Assembly: GCF_000826145.2 (NCBI RefSeq)
Contig: NZ_LN651337.1
Coordinates: 1,119,774 to 1,183,773 of the forward strand
Direction of reading: 5' to 3'
DNA length: 64,000 nucleotides
Source of the DNA: Sporosarcina koreensis
GTDB taxonomy: Bacteria; Bacillota; Bacilli; Bacillales_A; Planococcaceae
Within the stretch, counting starts at the first letter, position 1. Every line of letters begins with the position of its first letter. Under the pieces are notes generated by a model. That model saw only the letters and a list, made by a program, of their open reading frames with translations, was not told the DNA's origin and ran no database searches. Of this stretch, positions 7,781 through 17,003 are shown one piece after another. The translations under genes were made by a program, and so were the position numbers.

Positions 7781-9130
7781 TCAGCCGATGATGACACGTT
7801 CTTTCGGATAACGGAATGAGGTCTTATACACTTTCCCCCCCAATGTGAACAGGAACGAGATCAGTCCGACACGGCCGATGAACATGAGTGCCATGATGAT
7901 GATCTTGCCTGGCACCGATAAGTCCGCAGTGATGCCGAGTGACATACCGCATGTACCGAACGCAGAAGTGATTTCGAACAGCAGGGACACAACCGGGACA
8001 CCGGGCTCCGTGATGAGCAGGATGAGCATGGCCGCAATCACCATGAAGCCGGCAAGCAGTATGACCGCATACGAGCGGAAAATGTCGACCAGTGTAATGC
8101 GTCTCTGGAAGATATGGATGACGTCTTTCCCTTTCGCAAAATTGATGAGGAACAGGATGGCGATCGCGAACGTTGTCGTCCGGATGCCTCCGCCGACCGA
8201 ACTTGGCGAAGCCCCGATGAACATGAGGATACTGATCAGAATGTCTGTCGCGTCCCCGAAATTCGTTATATCGTACGTTGTCAGTCCTGCTGAACGCGCG
8301 GAGACCGAGTGGAACAATGAAGAAAAGACCTTTTCGTGCCACGCCATCCCCCGGAATGAGTGGAACGATTCCAGGATGAAGATGAGGACAGCTCCTCCGA
8401 TAAGAAGTACGCCGAATGTTGCTGTCGTGATCTTCGTGAACAGCGAAAAACGGAAATGCGGGACTTTTTTCGAAAAGAAACTTTTCACTTCGACAAGAAC
8501 CGGGAAGCCGATAGCGCCGAGAATGATCAGGATCATGATGACGGTCTGGACAAAGTAGTCATTGAAATACGGCAGGAGCGAGGCATTCGTTATATCGAAG
8601 CCGGCATTCGTCGTGGCCGACACTGCCAGAAACATCCCGTTCAGAAGCGCTTCCGAAAGTGATTCATAGAGCGGCATGATATAGAGAGTCAGCACAAGCC
8701 CGCCGATAAGTTCGATCAGGAAGATGATCCAGACAATCTGTTTGATCAGCTGGACGACACCGGCCAGAGAATACTGGTTATGGTCGACCATGATGAGCTG
8801 GCGTTCCCTCAGGCCGATCCTCTTCCTGACAAGCAGCCAGAAGAAGGTGCCGATCGACATGATGCCGATACCGCCGAGCTGAAGGACCAGCATCAGCATA
8901 CAGAGGCCGAATACAGTATACGTGCCGCCGATACTGATCGGTGTCAGGCCCGTCACACTGACAGCACTCACCGATGTGAACAGGCTGTCGATGAAGGAAA
9001 TCTCGACACCCGGCTTGTAGACGCCCGGTAAATTCAATAATAAGAATGAGAATGCAATCGCTAGGAAATAATAGAAAACAATGATCTGGGCAGGCGTGAA
9101 CCTGCGCAGACTGTCCCGGTTAAATTTCAT
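7781..9130 (-). CDS. ktrD: K+ uptake channel subunit KtrD (TrkH/KtrB family)
   Basis: A 449-residue polytopic protein with the fourfold M-P-M repeats of the Trk/Ktr/HKT superfamily. Selectivity-filter segments appear as SVSAVSVTGLTP, VSATTNAGFD, SVSARSAGLTT and TSAFGTCGMS. Length equals that of Bacillus KtrD. The protein forms the membrane part of a Na+-dependent K+ uptake system and normally needs a KtrC/KtrA RCK subunit, which is not encoded in the window. The ATG at 9130 follows AGGAAAGGAACG; the frame is open to 9175. Confidence 0.93.
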   Translation of the reverse strand: MKFNRDSLRRFTPAQIIVFYYFLAIAFSFLLLNLPGVYKPGVEISFIDSLFTSVSAVSVTGLTPISIGGTYTVFGLCMLMLVLQLGGIGIMSIGTFFWLLVRKRIGLRERQLIMVDHNQYSLAGVVQLIKQIVWIIFLIELIGGLVLTLYIMPLYESLSEALLNGMFLAVSATTNAGFDITNASLLPYFNDYFVQTVIMILIILGAIGFPVLVEVKSFFSKKVPHFRFSLFTKITTATFGVLLIGGAVLIFILESFHSFRGMAWHEKVFSSLFHSVSARSAGLTTYDITNFGDATDILISILMFIGASPSSVGGGIRTTTFAIAILFLINFAKGKDVIHIFQRRITLVDIFRSYAVILLAGFMVIAAMLILLITEPGVPVVSLLFEITSAFGTCGMSLGITADLSVPGKIIIMALMFIGRVGLISFLFTLGGKVYKTSFRYPKERVIIG

Positions 9131-9249
9131 AATGGATCCGTTCCTTTCCTGATAGGAGACATTATCATACCACATTTAAAAATGCCCTGTCAGTGAAATC
9201 GCAGTCGTTCCGAAGGGTGCCGTGCAGCTCCGGGTGCAGGGCTGACCAT

Positions 9250-9279
9250 AAAAAAGACGCCCCGGCGGCTGCCGGAGCG
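9250..9279 (-). terminator. Terminator after ykoY
   Basis: A GC-rich stem (9258-9266 with 9271-9279, one mismatch) is followed by a T run on the minus strand. Confidence 0.75.
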
Positions 9280-9303
9280 GACATTCAGAACGATATACAG
9301 ACT

Positions 9304-10053
9304 TCATTTATGTTTACGTGCGACTGCCGTGAGATAGCCGCCGATTGCGATACCGGCCAGCACGATCCAGAACGTCAGCTTCCAGGCGGCCGAATGCGGG
9401 AAGGACTCTGCAAGGATGCCGACTTTCGGATGCGCAAGCGTCATGACCGCAAGCTTGACGCCGACCCAGCCGACGATGAGGAAGGCGGCTGTTTCAAGCG
9501 CCGGGTATTTCTCCAGCAGCGTGACGAACTGACGGGCTGCAAAACGGATCAGCACCAGGCCGACGATGCCGCCGAGCAGCATGACGGTGAACTGGCCGCC
9601 GTTGATGCCGCCGATATGGAAGTTGCCGAGTTCAGGCAGTGTCACCGCCAGCGCAACGGCTGCAAGCATGGAATCGAGTGCGAACGCGATGTCCGCGAGC
9701 TCCACTTTCAGCACGGTCATCCAGAAACCGGATTGTCTGCGTTTTTTCTTCGAGGGGCCGCCTTCTTTATGGTGTTTCTGGTCCCATATGTTCTTGATGG
9801 AGATATACAGCAGGTACACGGCACCGAGCGCCTGGATCTCCCAATAGTTGACCAGGAAGGTGATGAAGAACAGCGCGGTGAAGCGGAAGACGAACGCCCC
9901 AAGCAGTCCGTAGAACAGCGCCTTCTTCTGCTGCAGTTTCGGCAGGTGTTTCACCATGACGGCCATGACGACCGCGTTGTCCGCTGCCAGCAGGCCTTCC
10001 AGTACGATCAGCACCAGAAGCACCCAAGCATATTCTAAAAATATCGTTTCCAC
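9304..10053 (-). CDS. ykoY: TerC-family membrane protein YkoY (Mn2+ export/metallation)
   Basis: A 249-residue integral membrane protein of the TerC family with about seven helices. It has the paired acidic motifs LEGLLAADNAVVMAVMV and VELADIAFALDSMLAAVAL expected to bind metal. Family members (YkoY, MeeF/MeeY) export Mn2+ and supply it to exported enzymes. A His/Lys-rich cytoplasmic loop (KHHKEGGPSKKKRR) sits in the middle. AAAGGAGG is eight bases before the GTG at 10053, so the upstream ATG at 10092, which lies inside the riboswitch terminator, is rejected. Confidence 0.92.
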   Translation of the reverse strand: METIFLEYAWVLLVLIVLEGLLAADNAVVMAVMVKHLPKLQQKKALFYGLLGAFVFRFTALFFITFLVNYWEIQALGAVYLLYISIKNIWDQKHHKEGGPSKKKRRQSGFWMTVLKVELADIAFALDSMLAAVALAVTLPELGNFHIGGINGGQFTVMLLGGIVGLVLIRFAARQFVTLLEKYPALETAAFLIVGWVGVKLAVMTLAHPKVGILAESFPHSAAWKLTFWIVLAGIAIGGYLTAVARKHK

Positions 10054-10078
10054 AACCAATTCCTCCTTTTTTTCAATC

Positions 10079-10235
10079 AAAAAAACCCTCACCTAATAAA
10101 AGGCAAAGGTCTCGCTAAGTCGGAATTTGTGAAAAATCCAGCTATCATAACCGATGGCGCAAATTCACCATGTATTGACGACTATGAAATAGGTTTCCCT
10201 ATAGCTACTCCCCTTTGACAAACGTCAAAGACATT
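10079..10235 (-). ncRNA. yybP-ykoY (Mn2+) riboswitch with transcription terminator
   Basis: Read on the minus strand, the conserved pieces CAAAGGGGAGTAGC (10217-10204) and AGCGAGACCTTTGCC (to 10102) form the P1-closed manganese aptamer. The 3' P1 strand CCTTTGCC (10109-10102) can also pair over eight bases, with G-U pairs, with GGTGAGGG (10093-10086), which is followed by seven U. That makes a terminator competing with the aptamer: Mn2+ stabilises P1 and allows ykoY transcription. An extra small hairpin (CTTTGAC/GTCAAAG, 10212-10230) overlaps the 5' P1 strand. Confidence 0.95.
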
Positions 10236-10260
10236 CAGTTGTTGGGTAATTTCTCTCTTC

Positions 10261-10289
10261 ATTATACCGGGGACGCACGCATCTGTAAA
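10261..10289 (-). promoter_or_regulatory. sigma-A promoter of the ykoY riboswitch
   Basis: TTTACA (10289-10284), a 17-nt spacer and a perfect TATAAT (10266-10261) direct transcription into the riboswitch. Confidence 0.82.
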
Positions 10290-10455
10290 CTGTCCATTTG
10301 TCCCCCGGCCGGGCAATCCGGCAGGGAGCACAGGCGTATGTCCGAAGAGAGAGCCCCGCAACGGCAGCAGCCGAACCCTGAGCTTCACAAACCTTTGCAG
10401 TCCGTCCTACTGTATGCCGGCCGCCTGCATGATATTCGAGGTTGTCCGCAGACAG
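10290..10455. other. intergenic region with no recognised gene
   Basis: Between the riboswitch promoter and the RND terminator I see no open frame with a ribosome-binding site and no repeat. Confidence 0.5.
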
Positions 10456-10495
10456 GAAAACAGCCGGCAGGCACGGAATTCCGCGCTGCCGGCTG
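10456..10495 (-). terminator. Terminator after the RND exporter gene
   Basis: A perfect 10-bp stem (10461-10470 with 10486-10495) is followed by a short T run on the minus strand. Confidence 0.7.
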
Positions 10496-10504
10496 TAATA
10501 CTCA

Positions 10505-13500
10505 TCATACGTCTTCTTCGCTGTCCGCTGCTGTATAGCCGCTCTTCGGACGTGCGCGCCGTCTCGTTTCCCTGTCGAACAGACTGTAGATGACCGGAAC
10601 GATGAACAGCGTCAGGAACGTGGAACTGATCAGACCGCCGATGACGGCGATCCCCATCGGCTGGTTGATTTCCGTACCTTCACCGATGCCTAACGCAAGC
10701 GGCAGCAGACCGAGGATCGTCGTGAGAGCTGTCATGAGGATCGGGCGCACCCGGTTCTTGACCGAGATGACGATCGCCTCATAGGACGGTATCCCCTTTT
10801 CTTTCTGCTGATTGATGTAGTCAACAAGGACAATCCCGTTGTTGACGACGATCCCGACAAGGACCAGTATGCCGATGACGGCCGTTACACTGATCGGTGT
10901 CTGTGTTGCGAACAGCCCGATCGCCACCCCGATGATCATGAGTGGAACCGAGAACATGATGACGAACGGATATTTGAACGATTCAAACTGGGCTGCCATG
11001 ACGATGTAAACGAGGACGACTGCCAGGATGATCGCCAGCAGCATGTCGTTCGCCGCATTTTCGAACAGCTCACGGTCGCCGCTGTATGACATCTTCACGT
11101 CATCCGGCAGGTCGAGTCCATCGATCGCCTCATTGACGGCTTTCGTCATTTCACCGAGGGATCGGCTGTTTTCATACTTGATGTCGTACGAAACAGAGTG
11201 TGCCTGGTCGACACGCTGGATGGCGACCGGTCCTTCCGCAATGTCGATTTTCGCGACCTGGCCGAGTTTGATGTACTGGCCGGAAGGTGTACGCAGCTTG
11301 ATTTTGCGCAAAGCGCCGGTATCTTCATAAAATTTCTTATCATATTGCACATTGACAGTCAGTACATTGTCATCCTTATCCACAACTTGTGTTGCGAACG
11401 TTCCGCGCGTCGCATCTGTAATGATCTGTGCGACCTGGTACGGTGCCAGACCGAAGTTCGCAGCCAGCTCCCGGTCGACGGTCACTTTGACTTCTTCGAC
11501 CGTATCCATCAAGTTGTTGGAGACATCTGTGACACCATCCAGACTGCGGAGCTTTTCATCCACTTGTCCGATCGCTTTCGTCAGACGTGCTTCGTTCGTA
11601 TCCTCCAGTGAGAAGGACAGTGTATTCGGACTCGAGCCGGCCGCAGCCTGTACATTGAAACTGACGTCCGCACTGTCACCGACCGCCTCCTCCACTTTCG
11701 GTTTCACATCATCCATGAAGTCGAAAACGGAACGGTCGCGCTTATCGAGCGGTTTCAGCTTGACGTACATCTCTGCGGTATCCGCCTGTGAGCCGCCTTG
11801 TGCCATCGACTGCTGGGTACCGCCGACAAGGCTGACATATACGTCGACGTCCTTCTGTTCCTTGAGTATATCTTCCACTTTCTTCACTGCGTCATCTGTC
11901 GAGGCAAGCGACGAGCCATTCGGCAGGTCGACATTGATGCTGAAGAATCCTTCGTCGGTCGACGGCAGGAATTCGGTGCCCACTTTGAACAGCCCGAATG
12001 CACTTGCTGCGAGCAGGACGATTGTACACACAAGGATGAGCGCCCTGTTCCGGAGCGACCACTTGACGGAGTTCTCGAACGTCCGCAGCGTGCGTGACCG
12101 GCGCCTGCGCGCTTCCACATTGCGGCGCGGTTTGCGCAGCATGCGGCTCGCCATCATCGGCACAACCGTCAATGCCACGACGAGCGATGCAAACAGGCTG
12201 AACGAGATGGTCAATGCGAACTGTGTGAAGATCTGGCCGATGAGCCCGCTGATGAAGATCACCGGTACGAAGACGGCAAGTGTCGTCAGCGTGGATGCGA
12301 TGATTGCACCGCCGATCTCCTTCGCCCCTTCACTTGCGGCAGTTTTCCGGTCTTTCCCCATGGCCAGATGCCGCTCGATATTCTCGATGACGACAATCGC
12401 GTTATCGACGAGCATCCCGATGCCGAGCGCCAGGGCGCCGAGTGTCATGATGTTCAGGGAGAAGTCCGCGAAGAACATGAGCACGAATGTGACGATGACG
12501 GAATACGGGATCGCCACACCGATGATGATCGGACTGCGGATGCCTTTCAGGAAGAAGAACAGGACAACCATCGCAAACAGACCGCCGAGGATCAGCGACT
12601 GTCCGATATTGTTGATGGCCAGCTGGACATAGTCCCCCTGGTCGAAGAGGATGTCCGCTTCAACGTCCTTGAACTGCTTTTCATCGAGCAGCCGGTCGAG
12701 GGATTCCTTGAACGAACTCGAAACCTCCGCAGTGTTCGCCCCCGATTCCTGCAGGACGGACAGCAGGACGGCCTGTTCATCATTCGCCCGCGTGATCGTG
12801 TCATTGGCCGCTTCCGTCCTGTTGACGGCAGCAACATCCTTGACGTACATGCGCTTGCCGGTGACAGGGTTCGGCCCGATAATGACATTGCCGATATCTT
12901 CCGCTGTCGACAGCGTGCTGACAATCCGTGTCGTCAGCTGTTTGCCGCCGGACGCACTCACCGGCTCACCCGGCATCGTGACATTCGATGCCTGGACCGC
13001 CTGGACGATATCCGCCTGGGTAAGGCCATTTTTCTCCAGTTTGTTTTCATCGAGCTTGATCTGGATCTCTTCCACCAATTTACCGGAGACGCTGACACTT
13101 GCGACCCCTTCGGTCTGACGGAGTTCCGTCTCGAGCTCGTCGGCGATCTTCCGGATGTCGACATCATCTTTCGCCGTTTTCAGCGAGAGCTGGATCACCG
13201 GGAATTGGGATGGGTCGAATTTCATGAACCTCGGCTTGTCCGCTCCCTCCGGAACCGGCACCTGGTCGATGCGCTGGAGGATATCGAGCTGGACATCATC
13301 GATATCCGCCGACCAGTCGAACATCATGAAGACCAATGTCGCGCCTTCCTGGGAAGTCGACTGCAGCGTCTTCAGTCCGGGTGAGGTGGACAGGCTCTCT
13401 TCGAGCGGTTTCGTCAGTTTTTCGCTGACTTCGGTCGGTGACGCACCGCTGTAATTCGCAACCACCACCGCAACGGGCGGATTCAGGTCCGGGATCAGGG

Positions 13501-13603
13501 TGACAGGGATCTTGAAGAACGAAACAGCTCCGAGAATGATGATGAGAAACATCGTGACGATCGTAAATACCGGTCGTTTGATCGAAAAATCGCTTATTTT
13601 CAT
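10505..13603 (-). CDS. swrC: RND-family efflux permease (SwrC/YerP type)
   Basis: A 1032-residue proton-driven exporter with the RND architecture. Helix 1 is near residues 12-32, a large extracytoplasmic loop follows, six helices come next (VDNAIVVIENIERH marks TM4 with its essential Asp), then a second loop and six more helices. It matches the Gram-positive SwrC group, which in B. subtilis exports surfactin and gives resistance to it; here the substrate is unknown. No periplasmic adaptor or outer-membrane gene accompanies it, as is normal for SwrC. The ATG at 13603 has AAGGGGAC upstream. The C-terminus is cytosolic and acidic. Confidence 0.9.
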   Translation of the reverse strand: MKISDFSIKRPVFTIVTMFLIIILGAVSFFKIPVTLIPDLNPPVAVVVANYSGASPTEVSEKLTKPLEESLSTSPGLKTLQSTSQEGATLVFMMFDWSADIDDVQLDILQRIDQVPVPEGADKPRFMKFDPSQFPVIQLSLKTAKDDVDIRKIADELETELRQTEGVASVSVSGKLVEEIQIKLDENKLEKNGLTQADIVQAVQASNVTMPGEPVSASGGKQLTTRIVSTLSTAEDIGNVIIGPNPVTGKRMYVKDVAAVNRTEAANDTITRANDEQAVLLSVLQESGANTAEVSSSFKESLDRLLDEKQFKDVEADILFDQGDYVQLAINNIGQSLILGGLFAMVVLFFFLKGIRSPIIIGVAIPYSVIVTFVLMFFADFSLNIMTLGALALGIGMLVDNAIVVIENIERHLAMGKDRKTAASEGAKEIGGAIIASTLTTLAVFVPVIFISGLIGQIFTQFALTISFSLFASLVVALTVVPMMASRMLRKPRRNVEARRRRSRTLRTFENSVKWSLRNRALILVCTIVLLAASAFGLFKVGTEFLPSTDEGFFSINVDLPNGSSLASTDDAVKKVEDILKEQKDVDVYVSLVGGTQQSMAQGGSQADTAEMYVKLKPLDKRDRSVFDFMDDVKPKVEEAVGDSADVSFNVQAAAGSSPNTLSFSLEDTNEARLTKAIGQVDEKLRSLDGVTDVSNNLMDTVEEVKVTVDRELAANFGLAPYQVAQIITDATRGTFATQVVDKDDNVLTVNVQYDKKFYEDTGALRKIKLRTPSGQYIKLGQVAKIDIAEGPVAIQRVDQAHSVSYDIKYENSRSLGEMTKAVNEAIDGLDLPDDVKMSYSGDRELFENAANDMLLAIILAVVLVYIVMAAQFESFKYPFVIMFSVPLMIIGVAIGLFATQTPISVTAVIGILVLVGIVVNNGIVLVDYINQQKEKGIPSYEAIVISVKNRVRPILMTALTTILGLLPLALGIGEGTEINQPMGIAVIGGLISSTFLTLFIVPVIYSLFDRETRRRARPKSGYTAADSEEDV

Positions 13604-13696
13604 GTGCGGGTCCCCTTTTTTCAAAATACAGTACTTTCATCATATGCAAAGCAGCGGACGAGTTCAATCAGAACGGTCGGAAACCGCCGGATAACA

Positions 13697-13731
13697 GAAA
13701 AACCCGTACACAGAAATGTAACGGGTTTTCC
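13697..13731 (-). terminator. Terminator after prfC
   Basis: Stem AAAACCCGT with ACGGGTTTT, 13-nt loop, and a T run on the minus strand. Confidence 0.8.
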
Positions 13732-13741
13732 TCGGAACCTG

Positions 13742-15316
13742 TCAAAGGAGGCTGTACAGACGGATATCCGGATATTTGTCATTGAACCAGCGCATGGCAA
13801 AGTCATTTTCGAAGAGGAACACAAGATTCTCGTAGCGATCCTTGACGAGCATGGAACGGGGACCGGTCATCGATTCCTTGACGTCCGATTCGTTTTCGAT
13901 CCAGCGCGCCACTTTGGAACCGATATGCTCCATATGCACTTCGACGTTATATTCGTTCTTCATCCGGTGCTCGAACACTTCGAACTGAAGCTGTCCGACC
14001 GCACCTAAGATGACTTCCTCCGTGTGGAGTGTTTTGTAATATTGGATGGCGCCTTCCTGCACGAGCTGCAGGATCCCCTTATGGAAATGCTTCGATTTCA
14101 TGACGTTTTTCGCGGTCACCCGGACGAAGAGCTCCGGATTGAATTGCGGCAGGGCCTCGAACTGGTACATCGACTTTCCGCCGACGACCGTGTCGCCGAT
14201 CTGGTAATTCCCGGTATCATATAGTCCGATGATATCTCCGGCCACCGCCTCATTGACCGTCTCACGGTCATCCGCGAGGAACTGGGTCGTCTGGGTCAGT
14301 TTCACCGTCTTGCTGATCCGCGGAATGGTGACGGACATCCCCCGGTCGAATGCGCCGGAGACAATCCGGACAAATGCAATCCGGTCGCGGTGCGCCGGGT
14401 TCATGTTCGCCTGGATTTTGAAGATGAAGCCTGAGAATTCCTCATTCATCGGGTCCACATAGTCTTCGTTTTCCGTCAGACGCGGCTGCGGCTGCGGCGC
14501 GAATTGCAGGAATGTCTCCAGGAACGTCTGGACTCCGAAGTTGGTCAGAGCGCTTCCGAAGAAGACCGGTGTCAGTTCGCCTTTGGCAATCCGCGCTTTA
14601 TCGAAATCGTTCCCCGCTTCGTCGAGCAGGAGCACATCGTCGACAGCTTGCCGGTAATAAGACGTTTCCGTCATGGCATTCGGGGCTGCGAGTTCTCCTT
14701 CTTCGTCCAGTTCGAGAAATCTGTCGCCGCCTTCCGGTCTGGCCAATTCGATCCGCCGGTTGTATCGGTCGTAGATGCCTGCAAATTCTTTGCCCATACC
14801 GATCGGCCAATTCATCGCATACGATTCGATGCCGAGCACTTCCTCGAGCTCTTCCATCAGTTCGAGCGGTTCTTTCCCCTGCCTGTCCATTTTGTTCATG
14901 AACGTGAAGATCGGAATGCCGCGCATCCGGCAGACTTTGAACAGTTTGATTGTCTGCGGCTCGATTCCTTTTGCCGAATCGACCATCATGACGGCCGCAT
15001 CGACCGCCATCAGAGTCCGGTACGTATCTTCACTGAAATCTTCGTGCCCCGGTGTGTCCAGGATGTTGACGCGCTTGCCGTCATAATCGAACTGCAAAAC
15101 AGATGATGTCACGGAAATTCCACGCTGTTTCTCGATTTCCATCCAGTCCGATGTTGCATACTTGCCTGTTTTCTTCCCTTTTACAGTTCCGGCATCACGG
15201 ATCGCACCGCCGAAGTAAAGAAGTTTTTCGGTCATCGTCGTCTTCCCGGCATCCGGGTGGGAGATGATCGCAAACGTCCTGCGGGATGCGATTTCGTCTT
15301 GTATTGCATTTTTCAT
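13742..15316 (-). CDS. prfC: peptide chain release factor 3 (RF3)
   Basis: A 524-residue translational GTPase that removes RF1/RF2 from the ribosome after termination. G1 is SHPDAGKTT (residues ~19-27), G2 lies near RGISVTSS, G3 is DTPGHEDF and G4 is NKMDR. The domain II/III region ([20 protein letters not shown]) and the C-terminal RF3 block ([20 protein letters not shown]) are complete. The gene lies directly after murE in the same direction, a pairing also known in staphylococci. Confidence 0.96.
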   Translation of the reverse strand: MKNAIQDEIASRRTFAIISHPDAGKTTMTEKLLYFGGAIRDAGTVKGKKTGKYATSDWMEIEKQRGISVTSSVLQFDYDGKRVNILDTPGHEDFSEDTYRTLMAVDAAVMMVDSAKGIEPQTIKLFKVCRMRGIPIFTFMNKMDRQGKEPLELMEELEEVLGIESYAMNWPIGMGKEFAGIYDRYNRRIELARPEGGDRFLELDEEGELAAPNAMTETSYYRQAVDDVLLLDEAGNDFDKARIAKGELTPVFFGSALTNFGVQTFLETFLQFAPQPQPRLTENEDYVDPMNEEFSGFIFKIQANMNPAHRDRIAFVRIVSGAFDRGMSVTIPRISKTVKLTQTTQFLADDRETVNEAVAGDIIGLYDTGNYQIGDTVVGGKSMYQFEALPQFNPELFVRVTAKNVMKSKHFHKGILQLVQEGAIQYYKTLHTEEVILGAVGQLQFEVFEHRMKNEYNVEVHMEHIGSKVARWIENESDVKESMTGPRSMLVKDRYENLVFLFENDFAMRWFNDKYPDIRLYSLL

Positions 15317-15347
15317 TAGATGTGCTCCTCATTTACCAGCAGAGGGA

Positions 15348-16838
15348 TCAATTGCCGATCAGTCCTCTGCCAAACTTTTTTTCTGCTTCGTCCAGTGCTA
15401 TCTCCGCATCGGAGTGCGGATATTTTGTCGATCCGATAATCTGGAAATCCTCATGGCCTTTCCCTGCGAAAATGATGATATCCCCTTCGTCGGCAACTTC
15501 GATCGCATGGCGCACAGCCTGTTCACGGTCACCGATACAGGCATATCGGTCGTGGGTCATTCCTGCGGCAAGTTCGCCTGTGATCGAGTCATAGGCTTCA
15601 TCGCGCGGATCGTCCGTCGTCAGGATGACATAGTCCGCCCTGGATGCTTTCTCGGCCATGATCGGTCGTTTCTTCCGGTCACGGTTCCCTCCTGTGCCGA
15701 TGATGAAGATCAGTTTCTGCTCCGCGGTTTTGTACGGCAGCACGGCATCTATCGCCTTTTCGATCGCATCCGCCGAATGGGCATAGTCTACGTAGATTGT
15801 GAGCGGCAATTTCGTCTCGACACGTTCCATCCGCCCTTTGACAGGCGACAGGAATTCGAGCGGCCCGAGGATATCCGGGATGGCGAGCCCTTTCGCATAC
15901 AATGCCGTGATGGCAGCCAATGCGTTGGAAACACTGAACTCACCGATCATCCGCATATTGACAGGGAACTCCCCTTCCGGACATTGGAGAGTGAAGGATG
16001 TGCCGTCCGTCCGCAGATCGATATCTTTCGCCTTGAACATGGCATCCGCATGGATCCCGAATGTCAATACCGGGAATGCGGTCATCTCCTGCATCTTCAA
16101 ATGCCACGGATCGTCCGCATTGACGACTGCGAATTTCCGCTGCGTGAGGTCTTGTCCGAGCTGCGCGAACAGCAGACCTTTTGCATTGCCGTAGTTCTCC
16201 ATCGTGCCGTGGAAATCGAGATGGTCGTGTGTGAGGTTCATGAAGACAGCAATATCGAATTCAGTTCCGGCCAGCCTGCCTTCGATGAGACCATGGCTGG
16301 AGACTTCCATCGTCATCGTGTCGCAGTCCTCTTCTGCCGCCTGTGCGATCATCCGCTGCGTCGTCAGGACGTCCGCAGTCGTATTCTCCGTTTCATAGAG
16401 GACACCGTCCAGGTTAAAGCCGATGGTTCCCGAAACAGCAGACCGTTCGCCAGCACCCATGAGGATGCCGTGGATGATGTTGCTGACGCTGGTCTTCCCG
16501 TTCGTGCCGGTCACACCGATCATCGTCATCCGTTTCGAGGGGTAGCCGCACCAGCGTGCAGCCAGGAGACCGATCGCCCTTGATGTATTGTCCACGCAGA
16601 CGACAGCCGTTTTCCCGGTATCCTCCTCGATGGGTTTCGAGGCGATGATGACACGTGCACCGGCGTCCGCAGCCTGCTTGGCATACTTGTGTCCATCCAC
16701 TGTATAGCCTTCGATGCAGACGAATACCCCGCCTGCTTGGACGCCCCTTGAATCCGTCGTGAGATCGCTGACGTCTTCGGGCAGTTCCCCGATTATCTGT
16801 TTCACCGGCAGCACGGCCAGTAACTCGTTCGTATTCAT
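15348..16838 (-). CDS. murE: UDP-N-acetylmuramoyl-tripeptide synthetase MurE
   Basis: A 496-residue Mur ligase that adds the third residue to the peptidoglycan stem peptide in the cytosol. The ATP loop GVTGTNGKTS (108-117), the metal-binding EVSSHGL, NLTHDHLDFHGTM and DYAHSADAI are present. The amino-acid selectivity motif is DDPR (409-412), between the meso-DAP form DNPR and the L-lysine forms D(D/N)P(A/N). Position beside prfC and the C-terminal KKFGRG match the staphylococcal lysine-adding enzyme. GGAGGAG precedes the ATG at 16838; the frame is open to 16916. No dcw cluster is near. Confidence 0.92.
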   Translation of the reverse strand: MNTNELLAVLPVKQIIGELPEDVSDLTTDSRGVQAGGVFVCIEGYTVDGHKYAKQAADAGARVIIASKPIEEDTGKTAVVCVDNTSRAIGLLAARWCGYPSKRMTMIGVTGTNGKTSVSNIIHGILMGAGERSAVSGTIGFNLDGVLYETENTTADVLTTQRMIAQAAEEDCDTMTMEVSSHGLIEGRLAGTEFDIAVFMNLTHDHLDFHGTMENYGNAKGLLFAQLGQDLTQRKFAVVNADDPWHLKMQEMTAFPVLTFGIHADAMFKAKDIDLRTDGTSFTLQCPEGEFPVNMRMIGEFSVSNALAAITALYAKGLAIPDILGPLEFLSPVKGRMERVETKLPLTIYVDYAHSADAIEKAIDAVLPYKTAEQKLIFIIGTGGNRDRKKRPIMAEKASRADYVILTTDDPRDEAYDSITGELAAGMTHDRYACIGDREQAVRHAIEVADEGDIIIFAGKGHEDFQIIGSTKYPHSDAEIALDEAEKKFGRGLIGN

Positions 16839-16968
16839 AAGACTCCTCCGTTCCGTCATACCCGGCAGCGAGTATCCAATCGGACGGTATCTCTGCTGCC
16901 ACTCTAGGCAATACACCCATTATACGTTTTTTTAGGCACGGCGTCATGGATGAATGACAGAAACCGAA

Positions 16969-17003
16969 AGAAAAAACCGCTGAGATCACTTGATCAGCGG
17001 TTT
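16969..17003 (-). terminator. Terminator overlapping the aldehyde dehydrogenase stop codon
   Basis: Stem AAACCGCTGA with TCAGCGGTTT followed by six T on the minus strand; the stop codon is within the hairpin. Confidence 0.85.

Noticed and set aside
12368..13384. 338-aa plus-strand frame opposite the RND gene
   Set aside because: Shadow frame, rich in R/D/H, of a clearly coding minus strand.
15264..16583. 439-aa plus-strand frame opposite murE
   Set aside because: Shadow of the murE coding strand; motifs are all on the minus strand.
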